A DNA stretch of 64,000 nucleotides from Streptococcus infantis (GTDB lineage Bacteria; Bacillota; Bacilli; Lactobacillales; Streptococcaceae). The notes under the pieces were generated by a model. The model was not told the origin of the DNA, did not search any database, and saw only the letters and a program-made list of their open reading frames with translations. Of this stretch, positions 47,446 through 57,500 are shown piece by piece; within the stretch, counting starts at the first letter, position 1, and every line of letters begins with the position of its first letter. The stretch spans positions 682,001 to 746,000 of the forward strand of contig NZ_JAHDAP010000001.1 in NCBI RefSeq assembly GCF_018499575.1, read 5' to 3'. The position numbers and the translations under genes were made by a program.

Positions 47446-50400
47446 ATGAAATCTTCAAATAACTTTTCTCAAGAAAAAGGTCACGGCTATTTCCGTAAGC
47501 GGAATAAAGTACTTGTATCTATGATTACGGTCTTTGGTTCTTTAATGTTAAGTTCTGTTGCTATGGCAGATGAAGTTGCTTCAACTACAACTTTATCTAC
47601 AAACGTAACTACATCAAGTCAACCAGCCACTAGTACTGAGACCACTAGTGAGCAACCTACTACAACAACTAGTGAGGAGACCACTAGTGAGCAACCTACT
47701 ACAACAACTAGTGAGGAAACCCCAAAGACTTCTTCAAGTGAAGAGACATCATCTTTGCCTCAAACTGCAAGTGCAACTGAACCAACAACTCGTAGTACTT
47801 CAGTGGCAACAAGCACTTATAACACACCAAAAATCCAAAACGATGTAACATTTAATAAGGCCACATATAAAAGTGGGGAGGATGTTAGCATCTCAATCAA
47901 TAATCCTGACGTAACTTCGTCTGATTTGACAGTGTCTCATTTAGACAAAGTTATTTATGAGTTGAAAAATGCTCCAGGAAATTCACTTGTCATTCCAAAC
48001 TCTGTTTTCTCTCCAAATTCTGGTTATCTCATTGATATTATTGGAAAGAATGCTGATGGAAAACAAGAATTTCACAAAGTAGCTGGTCTATCAGTCGAAG
48101 ATGATTGGACAGTATATCCACGTTATGGTGTTGTAGCAGGTTCAAAAGACAATCACAATTCTATCACTAAAGAGCAAGTGGAAGGATATAAAAATAGTAT
48201 TGACCAATTGGCCAATATGCACATCAATAACTACTTCTTCTATGACGTTTATAATACACCTGCCAACCCATTCCCAGCTAATGTTGAACGATTCACACAA
48301 GATTGGGCTACTTTCTTGATTCCGAAAGGTGAAACAGATCCCGAAAAACGTAAAACATACTTACCGGTTATTGACACAGAAGCTGTAAAAGAGTTGGTTT
48401 CTCATGTCCATTCGACTGGTGCTAAAGCTATGCTTTATAATATGATTTACGCTGTGTCTCTTGATGAAAAAATCCCAGACCAAGTAAAAAGTGCTATCGT
48501 ACGCAACTTGCAAGATCACTTCAACTTTGGAAAGACTGGTGATATTACAGCAACAGACATCCAACAATTTCTTGATCCAGGAGATCCGAACTGGCAAAAC
48601 TTTATCATCAATGTGATGTTAAAAGCCATGAAAGAAGGCGGATTCGATGGTTGGCAAGGGGACACTATGGGGACTAACTTGGTTGAAAAAGTTAACGAAC
48701 CTGGAAAAGCTTTCTCTTTAAGTGAAAACTATCCAAAACTAGCCGCAGCTGCAACAGAGGCCCTCAAAAAAGAAGGCTATGACTTTATGATCAACGATAT
48801 CTCTACTGGAGATGCTGATCGATTAGGAAAAACAAATGTTTCTGCACCATACGCGGAAGTTTGGGGAGATAGCATCGCCCATGATTCTACCTACCAAGCC
48901 TTAACACGCTTGACTGAGCGTATGCGAGATTTATACAACGGAAAATCTCCAATTATTGCTGCTTATACACATCGTGAAAAACATGCAGCAAAACTCAGTA
49001 AAGATAATGAATTGCTAACAGATGCAATTATTGCAGCAAGTGGTGGTTATCATATGACAACTGCTGCTCTCAATACCTCTCAAGACGAAAAAGGTTTTGG
49101 TGTTATTCAGGCGGAATGGTACCTCAATCAAAACTTACCAGTCAATGCTGATTTTGCGAATGCAGAATTCAACTACCAAGAATTCATCGTTGCTTATCAG
49201 GAACTCCTTCGTGGGCGCGAAACCTTAGCACATGATACTCGTCGCATCGGTGACAATACAAATGTTCTTGTAGATGGAAACTTTATCGGTTCTAATCTTG
49301 ATAATTCAGACAGTGTTCAACCAGGTACCGTTTATACCATCACAAAAGAAACGAAGACCGGCGATCGAATTGCTCATTTAATTAATTTAGTTGGAATTAC
49401 TGAAAACAAATGGAATAGTGCTGTTAATTCCACTACCAAACTGACTAACATCCAAGCCTTTGTTCCACTCGGTAGAATTTCAAAAGATCAGGCTGAACAC
49501 GCTAGCATTTACTGGGCTACCCCAGATGCTGTAGAAGGAAAGTATAATATTAAACTTCGTGAAACTACTGCCAACGTATATTACGATAGCGGTGCGGGAC
49601 AATGGATGGCTGCAATTGATGTTCCTAGCCTTGATGTGTGGGATATGCTCTATGTCAAACTCAATGAGGTTGCCCGTTTAATTTATCAAGATGAAACTGG
49701 TAAAGAACTGGAACGTTCAAAAGACTTTGTTGGTCATACTGGTGAAAAAATTGACTACTCAACAAAAGATACGATTGCTAAATATTTGAAGCAAGGTTAT
49801 AAACTAGTTGAGAACGAATTTGATAAAAATGGACAAGCAAAATTTGACCGAGATGCTTCAAACATTAATGATGATGGCGTACAAGAATTCATTGTTCGCT
49901 TTGCTCCAAAAATCGTAGATTTTTCTGAGACACAGCCAATTCAAGTTGGTCAAGTTGTTCCAGGAGATACTGATGGCAGCCTCTATCCAACTCCTAAAGC
50001 TCCAAATGGAAAATCTATTAGTGATCTCAATCATTTATCTGAAACAGTGACTCGTACCATCACATATGTGATTGAAGATAAGAATGGACACAATCGTCAA
50101 GAAGCTGGCATCACTTCAAAAACAGATAGTTTAAGCTTTAGCCGCAAAGGGACTATCAATTTGGTAAGTGGAGAAACTACACTTGAAGATTGGGAACCTA
50201 AAGACGGCACTACTTTCGCAGATTATGAAAATCCAGTCAAAAACGGATATGTTATCGTATCTGAAGAATCAAATGCAACAATCACTCCTGATCTTAAGAG
50301 ATCTGGAACTCATACTGGGATCCTAGCTGAATCAGATGACATTTCTGATATTGTTGTCTACCGACCAGTCGGTGTTTATGCAATTAGTTATGCATCAGGA

Positions 50401-51453
50401 AAAGAACCATCAAATGCTATTAAGGAGATTCCTTATCTCAATGATCCTTCCAATCCAACTGCTATTTCAGCGCCAACTGCAACTCTGCCATATATTGAAG
50501 GATTAGAACCTAAAGATGCAACTGGAAAAGTCTTAACCTTCGTAGACCCACTTGATGAAACTAAGGGTTACCTTCTTCCGACTGCAACTTCTGCCACTAT
50601 TGATACACCAATTACTTATACCATTTCTCAAGGAACAGTGACTGTACTCTTCCTCATTGCAGGTAGCAATACAGAACTACAAGACTCTCAAACAGTTTTT
50701 GAAAATGCAGACTTTGGTACGAACTATACTACAGATGCACCAAAAGTCATTACCAAAGACGGTCTAGTCTATAATTTAGTTGGTCATCGTGAGGGTTCTG
50801 CTGATGTTTCAGGAACAGTATCTAAGGGAAGTAAAACAGTAATTTATGACTACAAACTTGCTACAGGAAATGTAATAGCACGATTTGTCCTTCAAAACAC
50901 CACAACTGAATTGCAACCAGCTGTCGTTATTGCTTCAAATGCAGATAACGGTTCTGCCTACATTGCTCTTGCACCGGACGAAATTTCTTATAATGGTCAA
51001 ACATACGAACGTATTAGCAGTGCACAACAATCAGGCAAAGTCGGAGTAGGAACTACAGATTTGATTTTTGAATATAGAGTCAAAGAATTACAAACTCCTA
51101 AACCTCAACCTAAACCTAAACCCCAACCTCAACCTAAACCTCAACCTAAACCTCAACCTAAACCTCAACCTAAACCTCAACCTAAACCTCAACCTAAACC
51201 TCAACCTAAACCTCAACCTAAACCTCAACCTAAACCTCAACCTAAACCTCAACCTAAACCCCAACCTCAACCTCAAACTCAAGTTCAAGGTTCTGAACGC
51301 CAAAAAGAGTCAATACAATCAGAAAAAACTTTGATTAAACCTGGTAGTCAGCTACCTGCAACGGGAGAGCAAAATTCCCAATTAGCATTTCTTGGTTTTG
51401 CTTTTCTCACTGGATTTGCAGGTCTTGTCGGTTATAAAAAGAAACAAGATTAA
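47446..51453 (+). CDS. dex: Cell-wall-anchored GH66 dextranase
   Basis: 1335 residues from the ATG at 47446 (TGGGGGA upstream). Signal peptide with GYFRKRNKVLVSM (about 1-45); Thr/Ser/Glu-rich linker (45-115); GH66 catalytic region (about 125-730) with the nucleophile Asp406 in FDGWQGDTMG and acid/base Glu471 in YAEVWGDS, spaced as in Streptococcus mutans dextranase. C-terminally come repeated MucBP-like modules (about 740-1215: ARLIYQDETGKELE, RTITYVIEDKNG, TVLFLIAGSNTEL, VIARFVLQNTTTEL), a Pro-Lys-Gln repeat (1216-1277) and LPATGEQ (about 1302). It cleaves alpha-1,6 glucan at the cell surface. A cycloisomaltooligosaccharide-forming activity of the same family is an alternative. Confidence 0.93.
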   Translation: MKSSNNFSQEKGHGYFRKRNKVLVSMITVFGSLMLSSVAMADEVASTTTLSTNVTTSSQPATSTETTSEQPTTTTSEETTSEQPTTTTSEETPKTSSSEETSSLPQTASATEPTTRSTSVATSTYNTPKIQNDVTFNKATYKSGEDVSISINNPDVTSSDLTVSHLDKVIYELKNAPGNSLVIPNSVFSPNSGYLIDIIGKNADGKQEFHKVAGLSVEDDWTVYPRYGVVAGSKDNHNSITKEQVEGYKNSIDQLANMHINNYFFYDVYNTPANPFPANVERFTQDWATFLIPKGETDPEKRKTYLPVIDTEAVKELVSHVHSTGAKAMLYNMIYAVSLDEKIPDQVKSAIVRNLQDHFNFGKTGDITATDIQQFLDPGDPNWQNFIINVMLKAMKEGGFDGWQGDTMGTNLVEKVNEPGKAFSLSENYPKLAAAATEALKKEGYDFMINDISTGDADRLGKTNVSAPYAEVWGDSIAHDSTYQALTRLTERMRDLYNGKSPIIAAYTHREKHAAKLSKDNELLTDAIIAASGGYHMTTAALNTSQDEKGFGVIQAEWYLNQNLPVNADFANAEFNYQEFIVAYQELLRGRETLAHDTRRIGDNTNVLVDGNFIGSNLDNSDSVQPGTVYTITKETKTGDRIAHLINLVGITENKWNSAVNSTTKLTNIQAFVPLGRISKDQAEHASIYWATPDAVEGKYNIKLRETTANVYYDSGAGQWMAAIDVPSLDVWDMLYVKLNEVARLIYQDETGKELERSKDFVGHTGEKIDYSTKDTIAKYLKQGYKLVENEFDKNGQAKFDRDASNINDDGVQEFIVRFAPKIVDFSETQPIQVGQVVPGDTDGSLYPTPKAPNGKSISDLNHLSETVTRTITYVIEDKNGHNRQEAGITSKTDSLSFSRKGTINLVSGETTLEDWEPKDGTTFADYENPVKNGYVIVSEESNATITPDLKRSGTHTGILAESDDISDIVVYRPVGVYAISYASGKEPSNAIKEIPYLNDPSNPTAISAPTATLPYIEGLEPKDATGKVLTFVDPLDETKGYLLPTATSATIDTPITYTISQGTVTVLFLIAGSNTELQDSQTVFENADFGTNYTTDAPKVITKDGLVYNLVGHREGSADVSGTVSKGSKTVIYDYKLATGNVIARFVLQNTTTELQPAVVIASNADNGSAYIALAPDEISYNGQTYERISSAQQSGKVGVGTTDLIFEYRVKELQTPKPQPKPKPQPQPKPQPKPQPKPQPKPQPKPQPKPQPKPQPKPQPKPQPKPQPKPQPQPQTQVQGSERQKESIQSEKTLIKPGSQLPATGEQNSQLAFLGFAFLTGFAGLVGYKKKQD
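51095..51276 (+). repeat. 12-bp tandem repeat coding Pro-Lys-Pro-Gln
   Basis: About 15 near-identical units of CCTAAACCTCAA give a (PKPQ)n wall-spanning stalk. Copies are almost perfect, so length variation is expected. Confidence 0.9.
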
Positions 51454-51465
51454 ACTACTATAATT

Positions 51466-51501
51466 TTAAAAACCCAAGGAATAAGTCCTCGGGTTTTTTT
51501 A
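51466..51501 (+). terminator. Terminator of the dextranase gene
   Basis: AAACCCAAGGA pairs with TCCTCGGGTTT, followed by a run of T. Confidence 0.88.
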
Positions 51502-51505
51502 GAAA

Positions 51506-51546
51506 ATAACAAAGAGGCTTTGCTCGTAAGAGCAAGGCCTCTTCAT
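51506..51546 (-). terminator. Terminator of the giant adhesin gene
   Basis: Strong stem AAGAGGCCTTGCTC/GAGCAAAGCCTCTT on the minus strand; the T tract after it is short. Confidence 0.7.
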
Positions 51547-51598
51547 TTTAGAGCTAAAATTGCTATTTCAATACCAAAATATTGATGTTATCTCAATC

Positions 51599-54500
51599 TT
51601 AGTCTTCACGTCTTTTTGGTTTTGCAATTAAACCAAGACCTACTAGACCAAGGGCCACACCTAGAGCAACTAATCCAACTTTAGATTGCTCACCAGTATT
51701 TGGCAACTCACGACCTTTAGGTTTTTCAGGAGTTGGTGGCGTTATTGGTGGTGTTGGCGGTGTCGGTGGTGTCGGTGGTGTCGGTGGTGTTGGTGGTGTT
51801 GGTGGTGTCGGTGGTGTTGGTGGTGTTGGTGGTGTTGGTGGTGTTGGTGGTGTTGGTGGTGTTGGTGGTGTTGGTGGTGTTGGTGGTGTTGGCGGTGTTG
51901 GCGGTGTTGGCGGTGTTGACGGTGTTACCTTGTTGTTAAACTCAGTATCTTCAGGCATTTGTGAAGTAAGAGTCAACACTTTACCATCCTTAGTTACAGT
52001 AACTCCAACAGTCGCTACCATCTTATCGTACTCAACTCCAGCCTCTGTACCTTTCACTTCTTCTACATGATAGATATAAGTGCCTTCTTGACCACGTTTG
52101 AATTCAAGAGCTGAGAACTTGATTTTACCTTCAGCATCATTGCTTACGGTTTCAATCACGTTACCATCTTTGTCTTTCAATACGAAGCTGAATTCACCAG
52201 CTTTCAACGCACGACCTTCCAATTTCTTAGTGAAGTTGAATTCAACTTTAACTGGAATATTTACAACACGTTTTTCAGTTGGTTTTTCTGGTTTTTCAAC
52301 TGATTTCTTAGTTGGATCGTATTGGTGAACGATTTGAGAAGCTGTATTTTCAATATCTACACCTTCCTTAGCAGTATCCTTGATTCGTGCAAGAATATCA
52401 AACTTGTAGTAACGTCCAAATGCTAATTTAGCAGTGTCGATTACTTGAGTATTTTCTGCATCTCCAAGTGACTTAGTCAAATCAGCCTTAGATGTAGCAG
52501 TAATGACACCATCCACAATTGAGATATCAAACTTAGCTGTAACATCTTCACCAGTTACTGAATCATAAGCTTTAATATCGGCTACATTAACATCCAAGTT
52601 TTCGATGTCATATTTATCTGTAATACCAACAGATTGGATATTGTGAGCTTCTGTGAATTTAGTTGTATCCAACCATACTTGGTAAACAACCTTATCACCT
52701 TTGTGGAGTGTTTGAGTATTGATATTTTGTGCTTCATTATTATCAACTTTGTCCACATATGGGTCTTTGTTGGTATCAGCTACTTTATCAGTCAACTCTT
52801 TATCATCATCCAGAAGCTTGTTATCCGTAATTGAGAATTTAGCTGTATCCAATACATATTTCTCTGGTTGGAACTTAGGTTCTTCTGGTGGAGTTACAGT
52901 GTTATTGAACTCTTTATCTGGAGCGTCTGTTACTGTCTTCACAAGTGCTTTAGCTGTACCTTTGTGTTCAACTACTACTGTTACTTCAGCCTTCATAGAG
53001 TCGTATGTGACTGTCGCGTCAGATCCTTTAACTTCTTCAATTGTGTACTTGTAAGTGCCTTCTTCGCCTTTCTTGTATTCAATGGCTTTGAACTTAACGT
53101 TTCCGTCTTTGTCGTTCTGAACTGTTTCGATTTCAGTACCTTTAGAGTCTTTCAATACGAAGCTAAACTCGCCAGCTTTCAACTCACGGCCCTCGAGTTT
53201 CTTAGTGAAGTTGAATTCGACTTCAATTGGAACTGAGTTGACACGTTTTTCAGTTGGTTTTTCTGGTTTTTCAACTTTCTTCGTAGATGGGTTGTAGTAG
53301 TTTACAATTTGCGCTGCTGTATTTTCGATGTCTACTCCACCTTCAACGTCTGTTTTAACAGTGGCTGGGATATCGAATTTATAGTAGCGACCAAACTCGA
53401 ATTTAGTTGTGTCGATGATTTGTGTATCGTCTGCGTCTCCAAGTGACTTAGTGAAGCCAGCTTTAAGAGTTGCGGTCATAACACCATTTTCAACCTTGAT
53501 GTCGAACTTGTCAGTCACATCAGCGCCAGTTATTGAATCGTAAGCCTTGATAGCTGAAGCATCTACATCAACCTTAGTTTCATCGAAGTCATCAGAAATA
53601 CTTACTGATTGGATGTTATCCTTGTTGTTAGCGTCGAACTTAGTAGTATCAAGCCATACTTGGTAGTAGAGCTTAGCTCCACGCTTAACAGTCTTTGTAT
53701 TAATGTTTTCTGCTTCGTTGTTGTCAGTCTTATCTGTGTATGGATCTTTATTGGTATCTCCGTACTTGTCTGTCAACTCTGCATCATCATCAAGAAGTTT
53801 GTTATCAGTAATTGAGAACTTAGCTGTATCCAATACATACTTCTCTGGTTGGAACTTAGGTTCAGTTGGTGGTGTTACCACGTTGTTAAACTCTTTATCA
53901 GCGATATCGCCAAGTTTAGCTACCAAAGCTTTAGCTGTTCCGTCGTGTTTAACTGTGATGGTTACAGTTGCTTTCATTGTGTCGTATGTCACAGTAGCAT
54001 CTGTACCTGCAACCTCTTCAACAGTGTAGTTGTGTACGCCTTCTTGACCCTTCTTGAATGTAAGAGCTGAGAATTTCACATTACCATCTTTGTCGTTGGT
54101 TACAGTTTCAACTTCTTTACCATTTGAATCTTTCAATACAAAGCTGAATTCGTTTTCTTTCAATTCACGTCCTTCTAGACGTTTAGTGAAGTTGAATTCA
54201 ATAGAGATTGGTACTGAGTTTACACGTTTTTCAGTTGGTTTGCTTGGTTTTTCAACTTTCTTCGTAGATGGGTTGTAGTAGTTCACTACTTGAGCCGCAG
54301 TATTTTCGATGTCTACTCCACCTGCAACGTCTGCTTTAACAGTTGCTGGGATATCAAATTTGTAGTAACGTTCAAATGCAAATTTTGTTGTGTCAATGAT
54401 TTGAGTATTGTCTGCGTCTCCAAGTGACTTGGTGAAGCCAGCTTTAAGAGTTGCAGTCATCACACCATTTTCAACCTTGATGTCGAACTTGTCAGTCACA

Positions 54501-57500
54501 TCAGCGCCAGTTACTGAATCGTAAGCTTTAATTTCAGAAGCAACGACATCAACCTTCGTTTCATCGAAGTCATCAGTGATTCCTACTGATTGAACGTTTT
54601 CTTTGTTAGTTGCTGAGAATTTAGTTGTATCCAACCATACTTGATAGTAGATCTTATCTCTGCGGTTAACAGTCTTGGTATTGATGTTTGCTGCTTCGTT
54701 GTTTGAAGTTCCATCAACATATGGATCAGTATTTGTTTCACCATATTTATCAGTCAACTCAGAATCATCATCAAGAAGTTTGTTATCAGTGATTGAGTAT
54801 TTTGCTTCATTCAATACATACTTCTCTGGTTGGAACTTAGGTTCTGTTGGAGGAGTTACTGTATTGTTGAACTCTTTGTCAGTTGGTTCAGTTACGTTAG
54901 CAATCAATGCTTTTGCTGTTCCGTCGTGTGATACTGTTACAGTTACTTCTGCCTTCATAGTATCGTAAGTGACAGTTGCGTCTGTACCTTTCACCTCTGT
55001 TACAGAGTAAGTGTAAGTACCTTCTTGACCCTTCTTGTATTTAAGGGCAGTGACTTTTTTACCAGCTTTATTTGTGTACTCTACTGGAGAGAATTTAATC
55101 TTACCATCTGCATCGTTGGTTGCAGTCGCAATCACAACATTGTCGCTGTCTTTCAACTCAAATGTAAATTCGCCAGCTTTAAGCTCACGACCTTCCAAAC
55201 GTTTTGTGAAGTTGAATTCTGCAGTGATTGGTACACTGTTCACACGTTTCTGAGTTGGTTTTTCAGGTGTTTCTACTGATTTGCTTACTGGGTTGTAGAC
55301 ATGAACGATTTGGTTGGCCTTATTCTCAATATCAGCTCCTGCCTTAACATCTGCTTTGACAGTGGCTGGGATATCAAATTTATAGTAGCGACCAAAGGCG
55401 AATTTAGTTGTGTCGATAACTTGAGTATTATCAGCATCACCTAAAGACTTGTTCATAGAAGCTTTAGAAGTTGCTGTGATGACACCATTTTCAACCTTAA
55501 TGTCAAACTTAGCAGTTACATCTTGGCCAGTTACACTATCATATGCCTTAATATCAGCAGCATTAACTGTTACTTTTTCAGCGTCATAAGTATCAGAGAT
55601 ACCAACAGATTGGATGTTATTCTTATCTGAGAAGTTTCTAGTATCTAACCATACTTGGTAAACTAATTTCTCACCACGTTCAACGGTCTTAGTATTGATA
55701 TTTTCTGCTTCGTTGTTCGTAGTTTTATCAGCATACGGATCTGCATTGGTTTCTGTATACTCATTAGTCAACTCGTTGTCATCATCAACTAATTTAGTAC
55801 CAGTGATGTCATACTTTTCTTTGTTGAGTACAAATTTTTCTGGTTGGAAAACAGGTGTTTCAGGAGGAGTGATTTTGTTGTTGAATACTTTATCTTCCTT
55901 ACCATCAGTTGATGCACCGTTATCATCTACACCACCAGTTGATGATACGCTTGTTACTGTAGTAAGTGTATGACCGTTCTTAGCAACCTTAACTGTAATA
56001 GTTGCCTTCATCGTATCGTAAGTCATACCAACTTCTTTCGTTGCTGGAATAACTTCTTCTACAGTATAGGTATGTGTACCAATCTTCGTATTGTCAAATG
56101 ACAATTCAGTAAATGTTACAGTTCCATCTTTTTTGTTAGCTACAGTTTCAACTTCTTGACCGTTTGTATCTTTAAGGATGAACTTGAATTCGCCATCTTT
56201 AAGTTCACGACCAGCCAATTTCTTAGTGAAGTCAAATTTCACTTTAACAGGAGCTACAACATAGTTGTTGAAGATTTTATCATCATCACTTGATTTGAAT
56301 CCACCTTCAGCACTGTATTTAACTGAAGCTTGTAAATCACCTTGAGCGTTCTCAGTTACAGTAACTGTCATGGTAACAGTCATTGCATCGTAGTCAACGT
56401 TAGTATCAGAACCTTTTTGTTCAGTGATCTTGTATTTATAAGTACCAACTTTGTTAAAGGTAAGTTTGCTGAATGTAGCTTTGCCACCTTTATTAGTAAC
56501 TGTTTCTTCGTGCTTGTCAGGAGTACTTTTCTCTTCTGTTAATTTGAACGTAAACTCACCATCTGTCAAAACGCGTCCATCCAATTGTTTTGCAACTTCT
56601 GGAGTCACTTCAACTGGTTCTTGTTTGACATAGTAGTAAACAGGTTGTTTGTACGGTGTCAAAGAGTTAAGCAAGTCAACGTTGGTACCGATTTGTACAT
56701 ATGCACCATTTACTAATTGGCTATTTGGTGAAAGGTGACCAATATTGTCCCCTAAAAATGGTACGAATACAGTTTTCTTAGGCGTGTATCCAGCAGCATT
56801 TTGAAAATCAAATGAAACTTCTACACCATTTGGATGATTCACACCTTTTGAATCAGTGAAAGGAATAGTATAAAGTGGAGACTTCTTAACTACCAAGTCT
56901 TCTGTATTTGCTTTTCCTGGTTTAATCGGCTTGGTTTCTGCTAGCAACATGTAGCCATCAGTGCTCAATGTACCATCAGAACGTTTACTTTGTTGTTTTG
57001 GATCTAGAAGATAAACACGAACAACAACAGTTCCATCTTCACCAACGATTTCTTTAATCCGTTTGATTCCTGCACGTTCTGCGTCCATGAATTTAGTTCC
57101 AACTTTGTAAGGACGGCTTACATAACCAGATGTTGAATCTGGATCTGCTGTTTGATACAATTTGTAGCCATCAAATTGACGCTCGCCAGACGCTGTGAAA
57201 TTTTGTCCTTCCATGGCTTTAGTTGTGTATTTGGCTAAGTCAACTTCATTACCATTTGGCTCATAATCTTGAACTGTTGGATTAGTTTTACCAGCGTTAA
57301 ATGTAGTGTTGTTTTTATCAACTACTCTGTAGTAAGTTGTTTTTTCTACAACTAATGGAATTTTAGCATTTGTATCAGTAATCGTACGCCCGTTATAAGC
57401 CGGCTCTACAACATTAATAACATCTGTAGATGTACGTGCATTATATACATCTTGATATAATTTTTGTTCAGCTTCATTCTTAGGGTTTACTAAAGCTTGG

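Noticed and set aside
51088..51303. Arg/Leu/Phe-repeat reading frame opposite the dextranase stalk
   Set aside because: It is the complement of the PKPQ codon repeat and has no start context.
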